Source of the DNA: Cerrena zonata
Taxonomy: Eukaryota; Basidiomycota; Agaricomycetes; Polyporales; Cerrenaceae
Length of the DNA stretch: 64,000 nt
NCBI GenBank assembly: GCA_038087015.1
Contig: JASBNA010000007.1
Coordinates: forward strand, 1,488,001 to 1,552,000
Reading direction: 5' to 3'
The notes under the pieces are model-generated. The model had not been told where the DNA came from and ran no database searches. It saw only the letters and a program-made list of their open reading frames with translations. Positions 22,413 to 34,915 of the stretch are shown here, one piece after another. How positions within the stretch are numbered: position 1 is the first letter of the stretch; every line of letters starts with the position of its first letter. Both the position numbers and the translations under genes were made by a program.

Positions 22413-25400
22413 CTACGGCGGTGGTGCTACTCGATTGCGAAGAAAGGGTACAGGTGGCGCAGGTCTATTTCCTGCTTCCGTAGGTTTGAGACGTTTTGCA
22501 AGAGAATTTTCGGCAGTTTCTCCTTCTTCCCTCGTACGTTTGCTGGCTCCCATTATCGACATTCCTCCAGCAGGTGGACTCTCCTGCCTGTGCTCCTGTT
22601 GACGCGTCCGCAGCTTGAGCTTGTCCACGAATACTCAGGCCTCCCGGTGCGTTACCACGTCCGGTTCCTCGACCTGCTCCTCGTACTGCGCCTCCACGAC
22701 CTCTGGGTCCGCCAGTGGCTGTCGTGGGCTTCTTCGGAAGGTTTGAGGGACCAGCAGTTGACGCAGCAGCAGCGGTGGTAGCAGCGGCGGCTGGTTTGGC
22801 GGCAGGGGTGGGTTTAGTAGCAGCAGGTTTCGCTTGTGTCGGTTGGGAAGGAACTGTAGTTACTGGAGAAGTAGTAGAGGAGGTAGTGGCAGCTGCAGGG
22901 GTGACTCTTGGGAGGGTCTTTGGGAACAAGACCTTTCTCTTTCCATTCAAGACCTGTGCTTCAAGAGCTTTAGCCGGTTCTGCGAAGCCAATAGCTGAGA
23001 GTCCTTCATCCTACTCTTCAACGAGGCTTCGGTCCTGCCTCTATCAATGGCCTGAGCAATCTCGACTGCGAGTTTTCGCATTCCATTGCTCCTCGCAGGC
23101 AGCGATGGCGGCATCGATAGCGGCTTGCTGAGATTCAGCTGAAGCTGGGGTAGCCTGTGATTGTTGTTTTGCAGCCTCCAGCGCTTTCGCGAGCTCGTCT
23201 TGGTGCTCTTTGGTCAATTTCACCTCCAGGGCATGCATTTCTTCCGCATGCTTTTTCGTTAGATCTTCGGGTACAGCAACGGTAACGCTCGAGGCCTGCA
23301 GCTCCTGTTTAGTTTTCTCGATAGCTTCACCGATAGCAGCCTTCTTGTCTTCCAGGGCACGCTGTCGATCAGCTCCCCTCGCCTTCGTGAGTGATTGTAA
23401 CTTGGCTTGGAGATCCGCCTAGAATCACGTATACATAAGCTGCCGACCAACACCAGCCTGCCGGTGAGGACTTACATTGTTCTTCCTGAGTGTCTCGAGA
23501 TCTTGCAGTTTCTGCTCAGCTGCTGCTACCGCAGCGACTGCATTGTCTCGCGCCTTCACAAGCTCAACCTTCTCAGCCTCCCATTGACGTTGAGCTTCGC
23601 TCGAGTCAGAAGGTCCTACGGTAGCCGTCCAACTCGCCTTCTCGATGAGTAACTTGTCGCGTTCTTCTGTCAACTGAGCCTGCATGGAAACTGACGTTAG
23701 CACGGTCACAGACATTTAAAGTTCTGGGACATACAATCTTTGCATGTTCTTCAGTGATTGAGGCGACGTTCGCCTTAGACTCACGCTCGGCCGCAAGGGT
23801 CTTCTCCAACGTCGCGTACTTGACACGAAGTGTCTCGAGCTCCTTGTTGAGTTCTGCTTCACGGGACTGGCGAATGGCTGCTCCACCAGCCTCAGCTTTT
23901 AGTGCATCCCTCTCGGTTGTCAAACTAGCGATGTTCTCCTCAAGCTTCTTCATCGACTGCTCCAAAGCCTCTCTCTCCGATTCCATACGAGTGGCTTTCG
24001 CCCTAGCTTTTGAGTTGTTGGTCTTGATGATTTCTTTCAGGTTATTATGATTCGTGGCCCATGCTTCCTTTTCCTTGGTCAGCTTCTCGACCTGGTCCTT
24101 GAGATCTTGGACTTCAGTTGGGTCAATACGATCATACTGTGCACATTATTCAATCAACAACCATTCAAGTGAATTGGGTGAACACGTACCTTTCCAAGCA
24201 ACTGAGCATTCCGTTCTTGCCATCTCCTGCTCTCGTCTTCCAAACGCTTGACTTGCTGATCACGAGCTTCGAGTTCAGCCTTGGAGACCCGCAGCTCTTG
24301 TTTGACAGGGTCAAGTTCAGTGGATGCTTGCTGCAGTTTGGTTTCCAGTTCTCTAGCCCGTTTGGCGTAGTTTTCGCAATCGGTTCGAAGGGTGACATTG
24401 CTCTCGCGAAGAATGTTGAGCTGTTGAATACGTTCGATCAATTCGGCATGCTGAGCCTCGGAAGCAGCAGCCTCGACGGCCTTCTCGCGTTCCTAGAGAA
24501 GCCATAATTTAAGTCAAAGGGGTTATGAGCTAAAAGTAGTCGATACGTACTTCGGATAGAACTCTTTGAGTCTCCTCAAGAGTATGTGACAGATGTTCAA
24601 TCTGAGTCTTGAGACGTGTGTTCTCCTGTTTGCCAAGCTCAAGCTGGAGCTCGACGATCTCCTTCTCCTTTCGCAGATACGACACAACAGAACGCAGCTC
24701 AGCCAATTTACCATCGGTATCGTCTGACGTATCCATATCACCAGATGCACTTGCGTCTGTGTCAGCAGCCTGGCGAATCTTGGCAGCTTGACTGGTGACC
24801 GATTCCAGATGTTGATGCAAGAGACTATTTTGAGCAGCAAGATCCTTAGACCTGTACCAGTAGCCGATTAACAAGAAGAAAACGACAAGAACACGAGGAT
24901 TGCCTTACCTAGTCTTCAAGTCTGTGATCTCTTTGTCAAGAGCCTCCTTCTGTGACTTCCAGCTAGTTTCCGATGTTGCAAGTTTAGCCTGAGCGGTCTC
25001 AGCGGCGGCCATGTTATCCCTAGCAGTAGCTTGGAGGTTGGAGAGTCGAGTCTTGAGATCCTCAACCAACTTAATGGATTCAGCATGAGCGACGATTTCA
25101 CGAGAATATCTCTCTTCAGCAGCCTTAGCCCTCTCTTCCTGGTGACGAATAGCTTCCTCGCGTGAAGCCTTATCAACCTCGGTGCTTCTTTCCGAGGTTG
25201 ACAAATCGAAGATGGTACCCTCGAGGACCTTCTTGTCGTTAATCCAAGCAGTCCGCTCGGTCTCGAAGGTTCGTTGAAGCTCGGTGTTCTTCTCCTGGAG
25301 TTGTACAAGCTCCTGCTGTGCCGAAGCAAGCTTCTGCTCCAAAGCTGCGAATTCGGACTATACACATAAATATTAGAGGGACGTCAGGCGATATAAAATA

Positions 25401-28400
25401 CTAACATACCTCGCGCAAGGTGAGTTGAGACTCGGTAGTCGACTTGTAATCATCGTAAGTTTGGTTGAGAGAAGCAAGGGCAGCCTCGTTAGCCTGACTG
25501 ATCTCCTGGAATTGTTGTACATGGTTCCTGGCGTTAGACAAGTCGACTTCAGCAACCTTGAGAGCAGAACGAAGCTCGGCAACCTCCGCTTCGAGTTGTT
25601 GCTCGCGACTGAGGTCTGGGTTGCTCTGTGGAGCAATATCACCGTTGTGACCACGACGTTCATAGACAGATAACTTCTCCTCGTTGCCTTGCAACTGTCT
25701 TGAGAGTTGGTCCACGCGTTCCTCGAGGTGCTTCTTGCTAGTTTCTGCACGAACAAGGGATTCACGAGTCTGCGAGAGCTCGGAAGTGCTCTTGTCAATA
25801 CGTGTTCGCAGTTCTTTGAGTTCGAGGTCCTTCTGAAGAGTGAGGTGACGGACGGCGTCACGTTCCTGGGTAAGTTGAGAACGCAAGTCTTGTGTTTGAG
25901 TTTCGAGCATCTGGATCTGGCTCTCCAACCTGCGTCTGTCGTTCTCACCAGATCGTTCAAGATCACCGTGCATACGCTGTACGTTCGCCATGAGGTCGGA
26001 CAACTGTGATCGTTCCACGGCAAGATTCTTGTTCTCATCGACGAGACGAGATTGGACGCTCTATGTAGACAGAAAGAAATAAGCTATCGAACACACTTGA
26101 CATGGTGAAATTTAAGATACGAACCTCCCAGATCCGTTTCTCGGCCTTCAAATTTGCGCACTCATTGCGAAGTTGATCAGCAGCATTCCTAGCAATATGA
26201 AGATCCTCTGATACACGGTTACACTCGATGTCAATGCGAGTGTATCTATCAGAGAGGTCCTGGTTGCGTTTGGTGAGGGCTTGGATATCCTTGTTCTGGA
26301 CGGTGACCTCCTCCTGCAGCGTACGGTTGCGTTCTGAACAAATTGCTCATCAGAAGGGCACCAGATATGACAAAGGAACCAAACCTACCGTTCAGATACT
26401 CGATCTTAGCACTTGCTTTGGCAAGATTGGCACCGAGAGTGCCAGCTTCACGCTGGGCATTGAGGATCTCCTCCCTGAGGTGGACAGAGTCAACACCCAT
26501 CTCAGTCTTGTATGCCTCGAAGTGGTTCTGGATTTCGGACAATTCCTCAGAAGCTGATGTTGTCGAGGTGCTCTCCTGTCCGTTGATACCGTTGACGACT
26601 CTCGCGGTCCGTTCTTTCTGCAACAAAGCCTTGAGCGCTTCAGCTTCCTTCTGGCGGGCCTGGATGGTGATATCAGCAGCCTTCTTCTGGTTCTCAAGCT
26701 GCTCTTGTAAGAGTTTGATAGCGTCGTGAGCCTCCTGAATAGCTTCGGATTGCTCCTTGTCGAGAATTTCGCGGTACTCCCTCTCCTCTCCTTCCAACTT
26801 GTCGCCAAGGTCACGGACAATCTTCAGTAGCTTCTGGTTCTGTTCCTGGAGTTGGGGAAGAGAGCGGAAGAGAACGAGGTTGTTGGTAATGACTGCCTCG
26901 ATATCCTCAGCGGGGCCAGTCATCTGTTCGAGGATGTCGTCCGCAGGGATGCTCGGGTCTTGAACTCGTCCAAGTTCGCGAAGAAGAGCTTGGACTTGAC
27001 GGCCGAGATCATTGAGTTGTTTATTGAGGATCTCATTCTCGCGAGAACTCTTGACGAATTTCTGTTCGTTCTCACGAGCCGATTTCTCCAAGGCGTCGCG
27101 AGATTCGATGGCCTTCCTGAGTTGCTCTACAAGGTGTTCGGCTTCTCCTTGAACACGCTCGTATTCCTCACGTTGTTGGTTAATGAGAGGTGCCTAAGTG
27201 ATCGTCTTGTTAGTGTTACGGTTGATAGACAACATCCGCGACAACTTACTCGTTTCTCGATCTCGGCTAGAACAGAGTTCAAAGTCCTGTCCATGTTCTC
27301 ATATTCTTGTGATTTCTTGGCGTACTCCTCCCGCAGCTTCACGTAGTCGGCGTAGACCTCTGTGAAAGTCTTTCCACTTCTCTGCACTCGACTCGCAATA
27401 GCCACAGTGGGGCTAAGACCCATCATCCCGGCAGACAAGATATCGTTACCGGGCGTACCATTGTGCATGGGGGTGGTAGGCATATGAATGGGAGTACCTG
27501 GAGTACTAACACTACCACCAGTAGCGAAAGAAGGGACGGGGAACTCTCCACGGTCCATTCTGTTCAAGATTTGCTGTAGGTCGTCAACCTTCTTCTCAGC
27601 AGCATCGGCACGTTGACGTTCTGAGTCAATCTCCTCTCGAAGGACCACCTCTCGTCGTTCAGCGCGGTCACCAACATCAGCCCACTCCTTCTCGATGTTC
27701 TCGACGATAGACTTGGCTTGAGCTTCACGCTCCTCCATCATCTGAACTAACCTACGAAGACCAGCAGCTTCGCTCGAGTATGTCGCTTCTTGCTCGGCAA
27801 GTTGACCCTTGAGTTCCTGAACCCGGGCCTGAGCTTGAGCAAGTTGATGTGATTGAGATGAATGCGAAGATTGAAGGGCTTTGAGGGTGCTTTCCGTGGC
27901 GGCATGAGTTTGGGCGAGGGAGTCATGAGATGCGTGTAGTTGTGCAAGTTCAGCGTGCTTCTGGCGACGGTAGTTGGCGAACTCTTCTGTCTTGGTGGTT
28001 AAGTCAGTAGTAAGACGTTCGACTTCGTCGCGGGCGAGTTGAAGTTGTTGAGTGGATGACTCGAGTTTGAACTTGAGTAGTCACAAAATTAGTATCAATA
28101 AGGATTCGAGTGAAGCGAGGGATGCTTGGACAAGCTAAAAATAGACTCTTCGAGAAATGCCAAAATGTACAGGCCAAGTTTCACAAGACCAAATGGAAAA
28201 CAATTCCATACATCTTAAAACAGTTTAAGAGCAAGCTACATACCTTGTTCGATGTTTCCGTTGACCGTAATTCCCTGACTTGACTCTCCAAAGTCTGATA
28301 CTCCTGACGCGCCTGCTTGAGGTTTGTCCTCAGAGTATGGATTTCCTCTACAAATCGACATATTAGACGAGAGTCAAGTAAGAAGGACATCAAACTCACC

Positions 28401-29034
28401 ATCTCGTTGAGAGCTGTCCTCCTTCAGCCTACTGACGACACCCATAAGGTCACGCTTCTCGCGCTCGACATCCTCAACGCGATGGCGTAACGTGTCAACT
28501 TCAGTACTTGAAGCGGATTGTGATGTTGTTAACGATGCAAGCTTGGCTTGTAGCTCATTTCGTGAAGCGGCTAAAAGCACGAATAAATACAAAGCCCTAT
28601 TCATGAACAATACAGAACTTACCAAGCTCGTCCTTCTCCTGTTTCACTTGCCTCAGTTCGTTCTGTGTGGTTTCCAAGGAGGCCTCAAGATCCTTGGTCG
28701 CAGTCTCCTTATCCTGCAGTGCCTGATCAAGTTCGACCTCTCTCTTCTCGACCTCAGCTTTTAGCTCCTCGACTTCTCTCTGAGTGGCGTCGATATCTGT
28801 CGACTGGCTGAGGAGAACACGGTAGAGAGAGACGATTGCATCGGGTGACGGTGACTCAAAGTTCACATCAGGCAGCAAATTGGAGAGAAACTCGATATCA
28901 ACATCGTCTGGGACGACTATTGACTGAGAAGCAGAAATGGATGGAGCAGAAGCGGAGGCCGATATCGACTCTGCGGCAGGTTCAGCAGACGCAGCAGCCT
29001 CCTGCCGCTTGCTCTGTCTTCGTGTTTTTGTCAT
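22413..29034 (-). CDS. Nuclear basket protein, TPR/Mlp1-like
   Basis: Large filament of the nuclear pore basket, acting in mRNA export control and chromatin tethering. The start is at 29034 (MTKTRRQSKRQE); exon 1 ends at 28623 and more than a dozen exons follow, almost all continuous heptad coiled coil. The TPR/MLP1/MLP2 hallmark lies at about 24590-24720: LRSVVSYLRKEKEIVELQLE. A Ser/Thr/Gly linker with FATGGSVSTPGTP interrupts the coil near 27500. The tail is Ala/Pro/Thr-rich, then Gly/Arg-rich (GGPRGRGGAVRGAGRGTGRG), then MSIMGASKRTREE with a likely nuclear signal AKRLKP. Two or three frame changes affect the last 0.7 kb (near 23085, 22970 and 22600); upstream coils are clean. Estimated length about 1,900 residues, normal for the family. 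Confidence 0.9.
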
Positions 29035-29392
29035 GGGAGAGGGAGGTAAAGTGGGATCAGGGAGCCAGGCTAACCCTGGTGGATAATGAGGAGAAAGCAG
29101 GCGAGGACAAGGCGCGTGTAATTGTGGCCGGCGTTATTTGCTCGTGTTGTCCAACGGCCTTCAAGTCAAACACGGCCAAATAGCAACCACATTTAGCATA
29201 TTAATTCCAAAAAGGCAATACTGAAATTGCTTCCACCTCGACGCCGCCGTATTCGAAGTGTCACTTTCCCTCTTCTACTAGGCGCATACTTCATTGTGGT
29301 CGTCTCTCTTCATATCTTCTTTCGACTTTCAACACACAGACTTTACTTACTTGAACGTTGAACACCATCTCATAAATATACCCTAAAGCAAC
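29035..29392. promoter_or_regulatory. Divergent promoter region between TPR-like gene and MOB1
   Basis: 358 bp separate the two start codons, so both promoters must overlap here. No TATA box is obvious; C/T-rich segments precede the MOB1 ATG. Confidence 0.5.
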
Positions 29393-30391
29393 ATGTCATT
29401 CTTTAATTCCATAGGGTATGTATTATGCTGGTAAATCTTTCGAGAAACATGTTCTAATCACACAGGACCGTCGCAGACGGTCTATGAACAGGGCACCAAA
29501 GCCTCCTAAGCGTTCTACCACTCCTACTTCTGCTACGTTTCCCTCCACCGAATCGTTACCACCTCCGAGCCCCACTGCACCGTCGCCACCCAAACCGTTG
29601 TATCTATGCAGCCCGTTCGTCGAGGCAGCGCTTGTGAGGGGAAACTTCAAAACTATTGTGATGCAACCCAAGCATGTGGACGTTATGGAATGGGTCGCGG
29701 TGAATAGTATGTCTCACTTCCTGTCATTGTCACGTATGGTCGCTTGACCTTTACATGGACTATCTCTATTCCAGTGTTCGACTTCTACACGAACTTGAAT
29801 CAATTTTATGGTGTCCTAGCTGAATGCTGCACCCAACAATCATGTCCCTCCATGAATGCAGGTCCCCAGTACGTCTCGTTGGCATTTACCCTCTATTAGT
29901 GTTTCAGCGCTGACGGTGTATTGCCTCTTAGGTTGAACTACACATGGATCAACCAAGATCGGAAGAGCGTTCAACTTCCAGCACCAACGTACATTGACTA
30001 CGTGATGACCTGGGTACAGAACCTCTTAGACGATGAGAGCGTGTTCCCCACGAGATCCGGTAAGCCAACCCGTGTTGCTACCTTCGCTTAACAAGGGTCT
30101 CTTACATCTTCTGTCTCAGGACGGGATTTCTCACCCAACTTCCCCTCGACTATCAAACACGTCTACCGTCAACTGTTGCGCGTGTTTGCCCATCTCTATT
30201 ACGCTCACTACCAACAGATCCTTCACCTTCGTTCTGAGCCTCACTTCAACTCGCTCTTCGCACACTTCCTCGCGTTTGGGAAGGAATACGAGCTCTTGGA
30301 TATCAAGGATGTGAAAGGTCAACCCAACGCAGTTGTTGGTATTGGTGCTCTATGGGAGAAATGGAAGGAGATGGGCATTCTCGCCTCATAG
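29393..30391 (+). CDS. MOB1: MOB1 kinase activator (Mob1/phocein family)
   Basis: Mob1 binds and activates NDR-family kinases (Dbf2/Sid2) in the mitotic exit or septation network. Exons: 29393-29415, 29477-29706, 29775-29868, 29932-30059, 30120-30391. The short first exon MSFFNSIG joins to RSMNRAPKPPKRS; I chose the acceptor GTCGCAG at 29476 because the nearer CACAG leads to a stop. The core shows VEAALVRGNFKTIV, VDVMEWVAVN, then the zinc site: ECCTQQSCPSMNAGPQ supplies the Cys ligands and HVYRQLLRVFAHLYYAH the His ligands. LNTLFAHFL-like sequence (FNSLFAHFLAFGKEYELLD) closes the fold. About 248 residues, normal length. The N-terminus has a Ser/Pro-rich extension common in basidiomycetes. Confidence 0.94.
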
Positions 30392-30872
30392 AATACGAAC
30401 TACTGTTGCAAAGTTGATCTTGGGCACGAAGACTATGATTCATGTCCTGCGAGTAATAGAGCACGGGAACAGAGTGCAGGTAATTGTTTATAGCCAATGT
30501 CAAATTCGGATCTGGAATCATTATCCGCCAATATGTGCGAAACTGCGCTGTCGATCGTGTTGCTTTGCAATCATGGGTAGGTATGAGTTTAGGGTCTCGG
30601 TCTAGGCCAACGAGAGACGATCAGATATGTGATGGTTCAATTGATACACCAGCATTTCTTGCTATAGACAGCAACAGACTGCGACTCTACATCCCGAACA
30701 TCGGTGAATGATAGATGAAGGTAGAATAGGCAAGGTAAGAGAGGCACGTAGTGTTCGAGAGATATAAAGACGGTCGAAGTGATTTGGAATATATTCGATA
30801 AGAATTACTGCTAACGACGAGAGGAAATGGTGAAATCGGATACGTGTTGGATAGAGCTCGAGGACGGGTTAA
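30392..30872. other. Convergent 3' region, no gene
   Basis: Lies between the stops of MOB1 and cofilin. No coding signal or structured RNA noted. Confidence 0.5.
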
Positions 30873-31535
30873 TCAATGTGTCTGACGGGTAGCCTTCTCC
30901 AACACTATAGGAAATCGCATAGGGATCAGGGATGAGACAATACCGGGAACAAGGATTGGACGTACCGCTCTCGTAGGCAACTTCACTGTAATCAGTGCCC
31001 TGAATCTCAGTAGCGATACCGACCAAGCTTCGTCTGAGAGCCTCCTTCGAGGACGCGAACAACATCTTCTGCTTGATCTTAGCATCATCAGGAGACCTAA
31101 TACGCCACAGCCTCTTTCAATACTCGACAACCCAAATCGAACGAATGCCCAAGACGCACCAGGTGATAAAGAGCAACTTGTTCCTAATTCCCTCTCCCTT
31201 GTTATATTCAAGGTCGTAAATGGCCCATCGACATTCGTTCTCTGGCAACTCGGCGAGGAAGGTCTCGTAGTTAGTATCCGTGTTGGTCTTCGAGACAACG
31301 ATTTCGGTGTTGTCTGCGCTCAAGCCAAAGATGATGTATTTGTGCTTTTTGCCAATCTTGAGCTCCTGGAAGGTGTCCAAGACACTTTGAGCAACGCCGA
31401 CTCCGGAAGACTACAACAAGAGCGTTAATACACGCATACAACCAACGTTTAGAGTGGATTATCGCAAGATCGCGAGTGTGTTTGGGCGAGTTGAATGGAT
31501 TTGATGGGTTGGGCGGATTGCAAAGAACGTACCAT
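30873..31535 (-). CDS. COF1: Cofilin / actin-depolymerising factor
   Basis: Severs and depolymerises actin filaments. Exons on the minus strand: 31535-31533 (the ATG alone), 31410-31160, 31096-30966, 30904-30873. An intron directly after the start codon is common in fungal cofilin genes. Protein about 138 residues: [20 protein letters not shown] at the N-terminus with the regulatory Ser, [30 protein letters not shown], then [20 protein letters not shown], the long actin-binding helix with its basic residues, and [20 protein letters not shown]. All expected elements are intact. It lies head-to-tail with the alpha-actinin gene. Confidence 0.96.
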
Positions 31536-31809
31536 GGCTACGGGGTTCGAGGAAGAGTAGAGGAGAGTGGTTACGGATGGGATGGTTGTAGGTTGTAGAT
31601 GGTCAAGGGCTGTCCTGAACTGGTATAAGTATATCGGATGACCGCAACGGCGATCGCCGGTGGACTCTGCACGCGACAGAACAAGACGCGTCGCGTCCGC
31701 AGGCGCATACACCCAGCCTTTGCTCCTAATATTTCACAATAAGAGTATTGTATCAGATATAGAGGTCTGGGTCCGTTGTAATATACACCAAAAAAAACTT
31801 CATCTGCCT
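31536..31809. promoter_or_regulatory. Cofilin promoter region
   Basis: Short gap between the cofilin start and the alpha-actinin stop. A TATA-like TATAAGTATATC on the plus strand near 31624 reads poorly on the minus strand, so I do not call a TATA box. Confidence 0.35.
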
Positions 31810-34652
31810 TTATGCGAACACTTCCTCTATCCAGGCTTCATAGTCAAACCCTGGTTCGCCCTCTCCATCCTCGATGATAGGCATTGCCTCACGCAGGTAA
31901 TCAATTGCGCTCTGAGGAAGGTGTGCGACCCGTAGGTCTAATTCCGTAACAAAGGGCTGTGACAAAAGGAATACATCATCAACATTGGGGTAGGGTGTAA
32001 TGCGGAACGGGCTAAGTATACCTTGTCTGCTGCGATACCCCGGAACGATTCTCTCAGTTGCGCTGGAGAAGTCTGATCCTCCATAATGTCGACCTTGTTT
32101 GTATATTTAGTAATGCGGACGAGACGAATATAGAGAGATGAAACGTACCAAGAGGTTGATGAAGGCTTCATATGACACTGCGCCGTAGTCTTGTATCAGT
32201 TGGTCGTAGATGATATCCATGTCCTCGTCCTACGATGAAATACGAGCGCGTCAAAACACCGGTTTCTCGATAAGAGAAAGAGAGCCGTACAGAGTATACA
32301 ATGCCGAGACTAGCCAGCGCCGCGGTCATTTCTGATATCTCCAACGTATTTGTCTCATCCTTGTCAAAGTACCTGAAAGTACTCTCAAACTGCTCTAACT
32401 GAGCTGGTGTTAGGTTAGTCATGTTCCGTGAGACGATCTGAGAACCCGATAATGTAAGTATATACACTCCATGTTCATATTCAGTACGCATGATAGAATG
32501 TCACATACCTGGTTATCAATAAATGCAATCTTCTTCGAAATGCTCTGCACCACCAACTCAAGCTCAAACACTAGATCCTGTACAGTAAACACCGTATAAT
32601 CGTTCTCCTCCACATTAGCTGCCTGACACTCCTCATCTACAGTTTCAACCACACTCAAAGCATCACTGAGTTCAGGTATTTGAGTCTGCACAAGTCTAAC
32701 CCGGTCTTGTTGCTCCTCGAGTGGCCCTTCGATCGCCGCGAGTTCAGATGACGTGATTCGGAGTCGACGTTCGAAGTCGTTCGCGACGTCGGCGAACTTC
32801 TTTCGGAGGGCTTCTTTGATTCTATAATTAGGTTTAAATTAGTATAACCTTGCAAATGGGCGGGATTCTACGAACTCTCGAATTTGTCCGTTGATCGCCC
32901 TAAACCGTCGAGCTTCAGAATCCAACAAGGCATTCCAAGCAGCGTCCAGGTCCTACCACAAAGAAAACCATGAAGACTCTGACTTGTACGTACGTGTCTG
33001 ACTTACCGCTAACGACAGTCCAGGCGGAGGAACATACTCTCTCAGACCATATGTTCTCAACTTCGTCTGGACATTACTAAACAGCGTAGTCACGTCTTGC
33101 TTCTCAATAACCCAGCTTCTTTTCGTTGTCTGTTTGTACTTCTGGAAATTAGCAGCGTGTTCTTTGGCATCAAGGTAAGTTCCCGTAAACTTTATGGCCG
33201 CCCAGAGTGCTTGGATTTCCAAAACGGATGACAGAAGCTATTTCATATGTCAATATTTCGAGTAGTTTGAGACGAAGTAGGATGATGTAAGATAGTGGGT
33301 TACGTACAGCTCGAACACGACGTTCATAGTCGTTCTTACTCAGCCAGACAGATTGCATGAGCTCAGCGAATTTCTCTACACGCCGTGAAACCGTTTCGGC
33401 CTGGTCTAATGGGTCCATTAGTTGAAGATAAATGCTAGCATTCAAAATAAACACACCCATTGAGGAGAAAGCATGGAAATAACTGGCAATGTAAGTCATA
33501 ACACTGCGCTCATCTGGACGTGCAACATCACAAAGATCCGAAACTTCTAAAAGTTGCTAATGTGACTGTAGGTAACTGAACCAATGAAGAGAAGAAGGTG
33601 AGGGCGACGAACGGGGATTTCAAGATGTTCAGCTGCAACATCAAATGCGAGCTGTGTATTTCCATGTCTGTCTAACTGAGAAAGGGGTTAGGTCGCTCGG
33701 ATTGTACCTAGTGGGGTTTAAGAGGACCATGACACGAACCTTGTTGAGTCGGTCATAGTCAATAAGGTCAGGACGGTGGCAATGGATAAGGGCACATCTA
33801 GTGGGGTATTCAGCCACTCGTCAAGAGATAACTAGATGTACAGAAATATACGAACAGGGCAAGCCCATCTGACCAGCTCGTAGAGAAATCTACAACCTCT
33901 ACCTCCTTGTACGGAGCTGTCTTGCGTTGACACCAAAGAAGCAAACCTTCCTTTGCTGAAAGACCTTCTTCACTTTCAGATCACTCAGTATTCCATGAAA
34001 GGCGAAAACAATGAGCAAGCATGACTCCAGAAATACGCACTTGATATCTGCAATGGTGAACCGAAGAATGAGCGTCCAGATCATGCCCAGAATAAGCTTG
34101 ACGTTGCCGTCGATAATGTCTGAGTAACGGGAAATATTTGATTATTTAGTTTGAAATACTGAGGGGGCATGGAGAGAGAGCAAACCTTCTGGACCTATGT
34201 TAGTCAATCTAACGCCTCGAGATTGAATGAAGTCCAAGGCTTTAGTGACGTTCTCTGCTTTCTGTACCCGCATACGAGGGTTTCGGTTAAATCGACCCAA
34301 GGATGTATCGCCTTGGATAGTTTATTAGCTCGCAGTGGCTCTGAAAGGTATCTAATCCATACCCATAATTTCCTGGGTAATATAACACGATGATAAATGT
34401 GTTCCAACCGAGACGTAGCTGTAAGACTCACCATAAGCTGAATCAGCCTAACGCCATCTGAGAGATCCTTGACAAGGGACGTCATCGGAGGATATCCCGC
34501 AGACTCTAGTCGAGTGTTCAACCTAACGAAAGGTGTCAATATACCACTCGAAGTAAATAGGACCCTACCAAGGTCCTCCAAGAATGTATGCACCATTTGC
34601 AGAATGTACGTTCCTGGACATCTCGAGAACGAGCCTCGAGGGAGTCCATCAT
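31810..34652 (-). CDS. Alpha-actinin-like actin crosslinker
   Basis: Crosslinks actin filaments and in fission yeast (Ain1) stabilises the cytokinetic ring. The start at 34652 gives [20 protein letters not shown], joined to [20 protein letters not shown] (first CH domain). Next come [56 protein letters not shown] and the second CH domain ([36 protein letters not shown]). [20 protein letters not shown] begins the spectrin-like rod, one to two repeats as in fungi. The EF-hand region has [20 protein letters not shown], a usable calcium loop, and the end is [12 protein letters not shown]. About a dozen exons join in frame with no breaks. Identity is firm. Confidence 0.95.
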
Positions 34653-34915
34653 CTTGAAAGTATGTTACAGTTCTAGTGGTTGTGGTCGTGGCAGTCGTTA
34701 CGATGTATACAAGCGAAAAGGAGGTTGTTGCAACCTCAAGCAAATACCAATAGATGTTGTCAGTGCAGAAGAGCAATTATCCATAATTGCCAAGACGCGT
34801 TGAGGTCCTCGAGAGGGCAAACTCACGTGTCTGGCGCGTGAAGACGCGCCTCATCATCTAATTCGCAAAGTTACTCCTCTTCTCCTTCTACCATCACCTA
34901 TCCTTTCATCTTGCT
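34653..34915. promoter_or_regulatory. Divergent promoter region, alpha-actinin / Pob3
   Basis: 263 bp between the start codons of two genes pointing away from each other; both promoters must lie here. No strong TATA. A C/T-rich tract precedes the Pob3 ATG. Confidence 0.5.

Noticed and set aside
19280..23100. Programmed ribosomal frameshifting as the cause of the many frame changes
   Set aside because: Sites share no slippery motif or downstream structure, go in both directions and affect unrelated genes; sequence errors or local decay are simpler.
34777..34915. Extra upstream exon for alpha-actinin
   Set aside because: The Met at 34652 begins typical family sequence; upstream frames are Thr-rich and out of frame.
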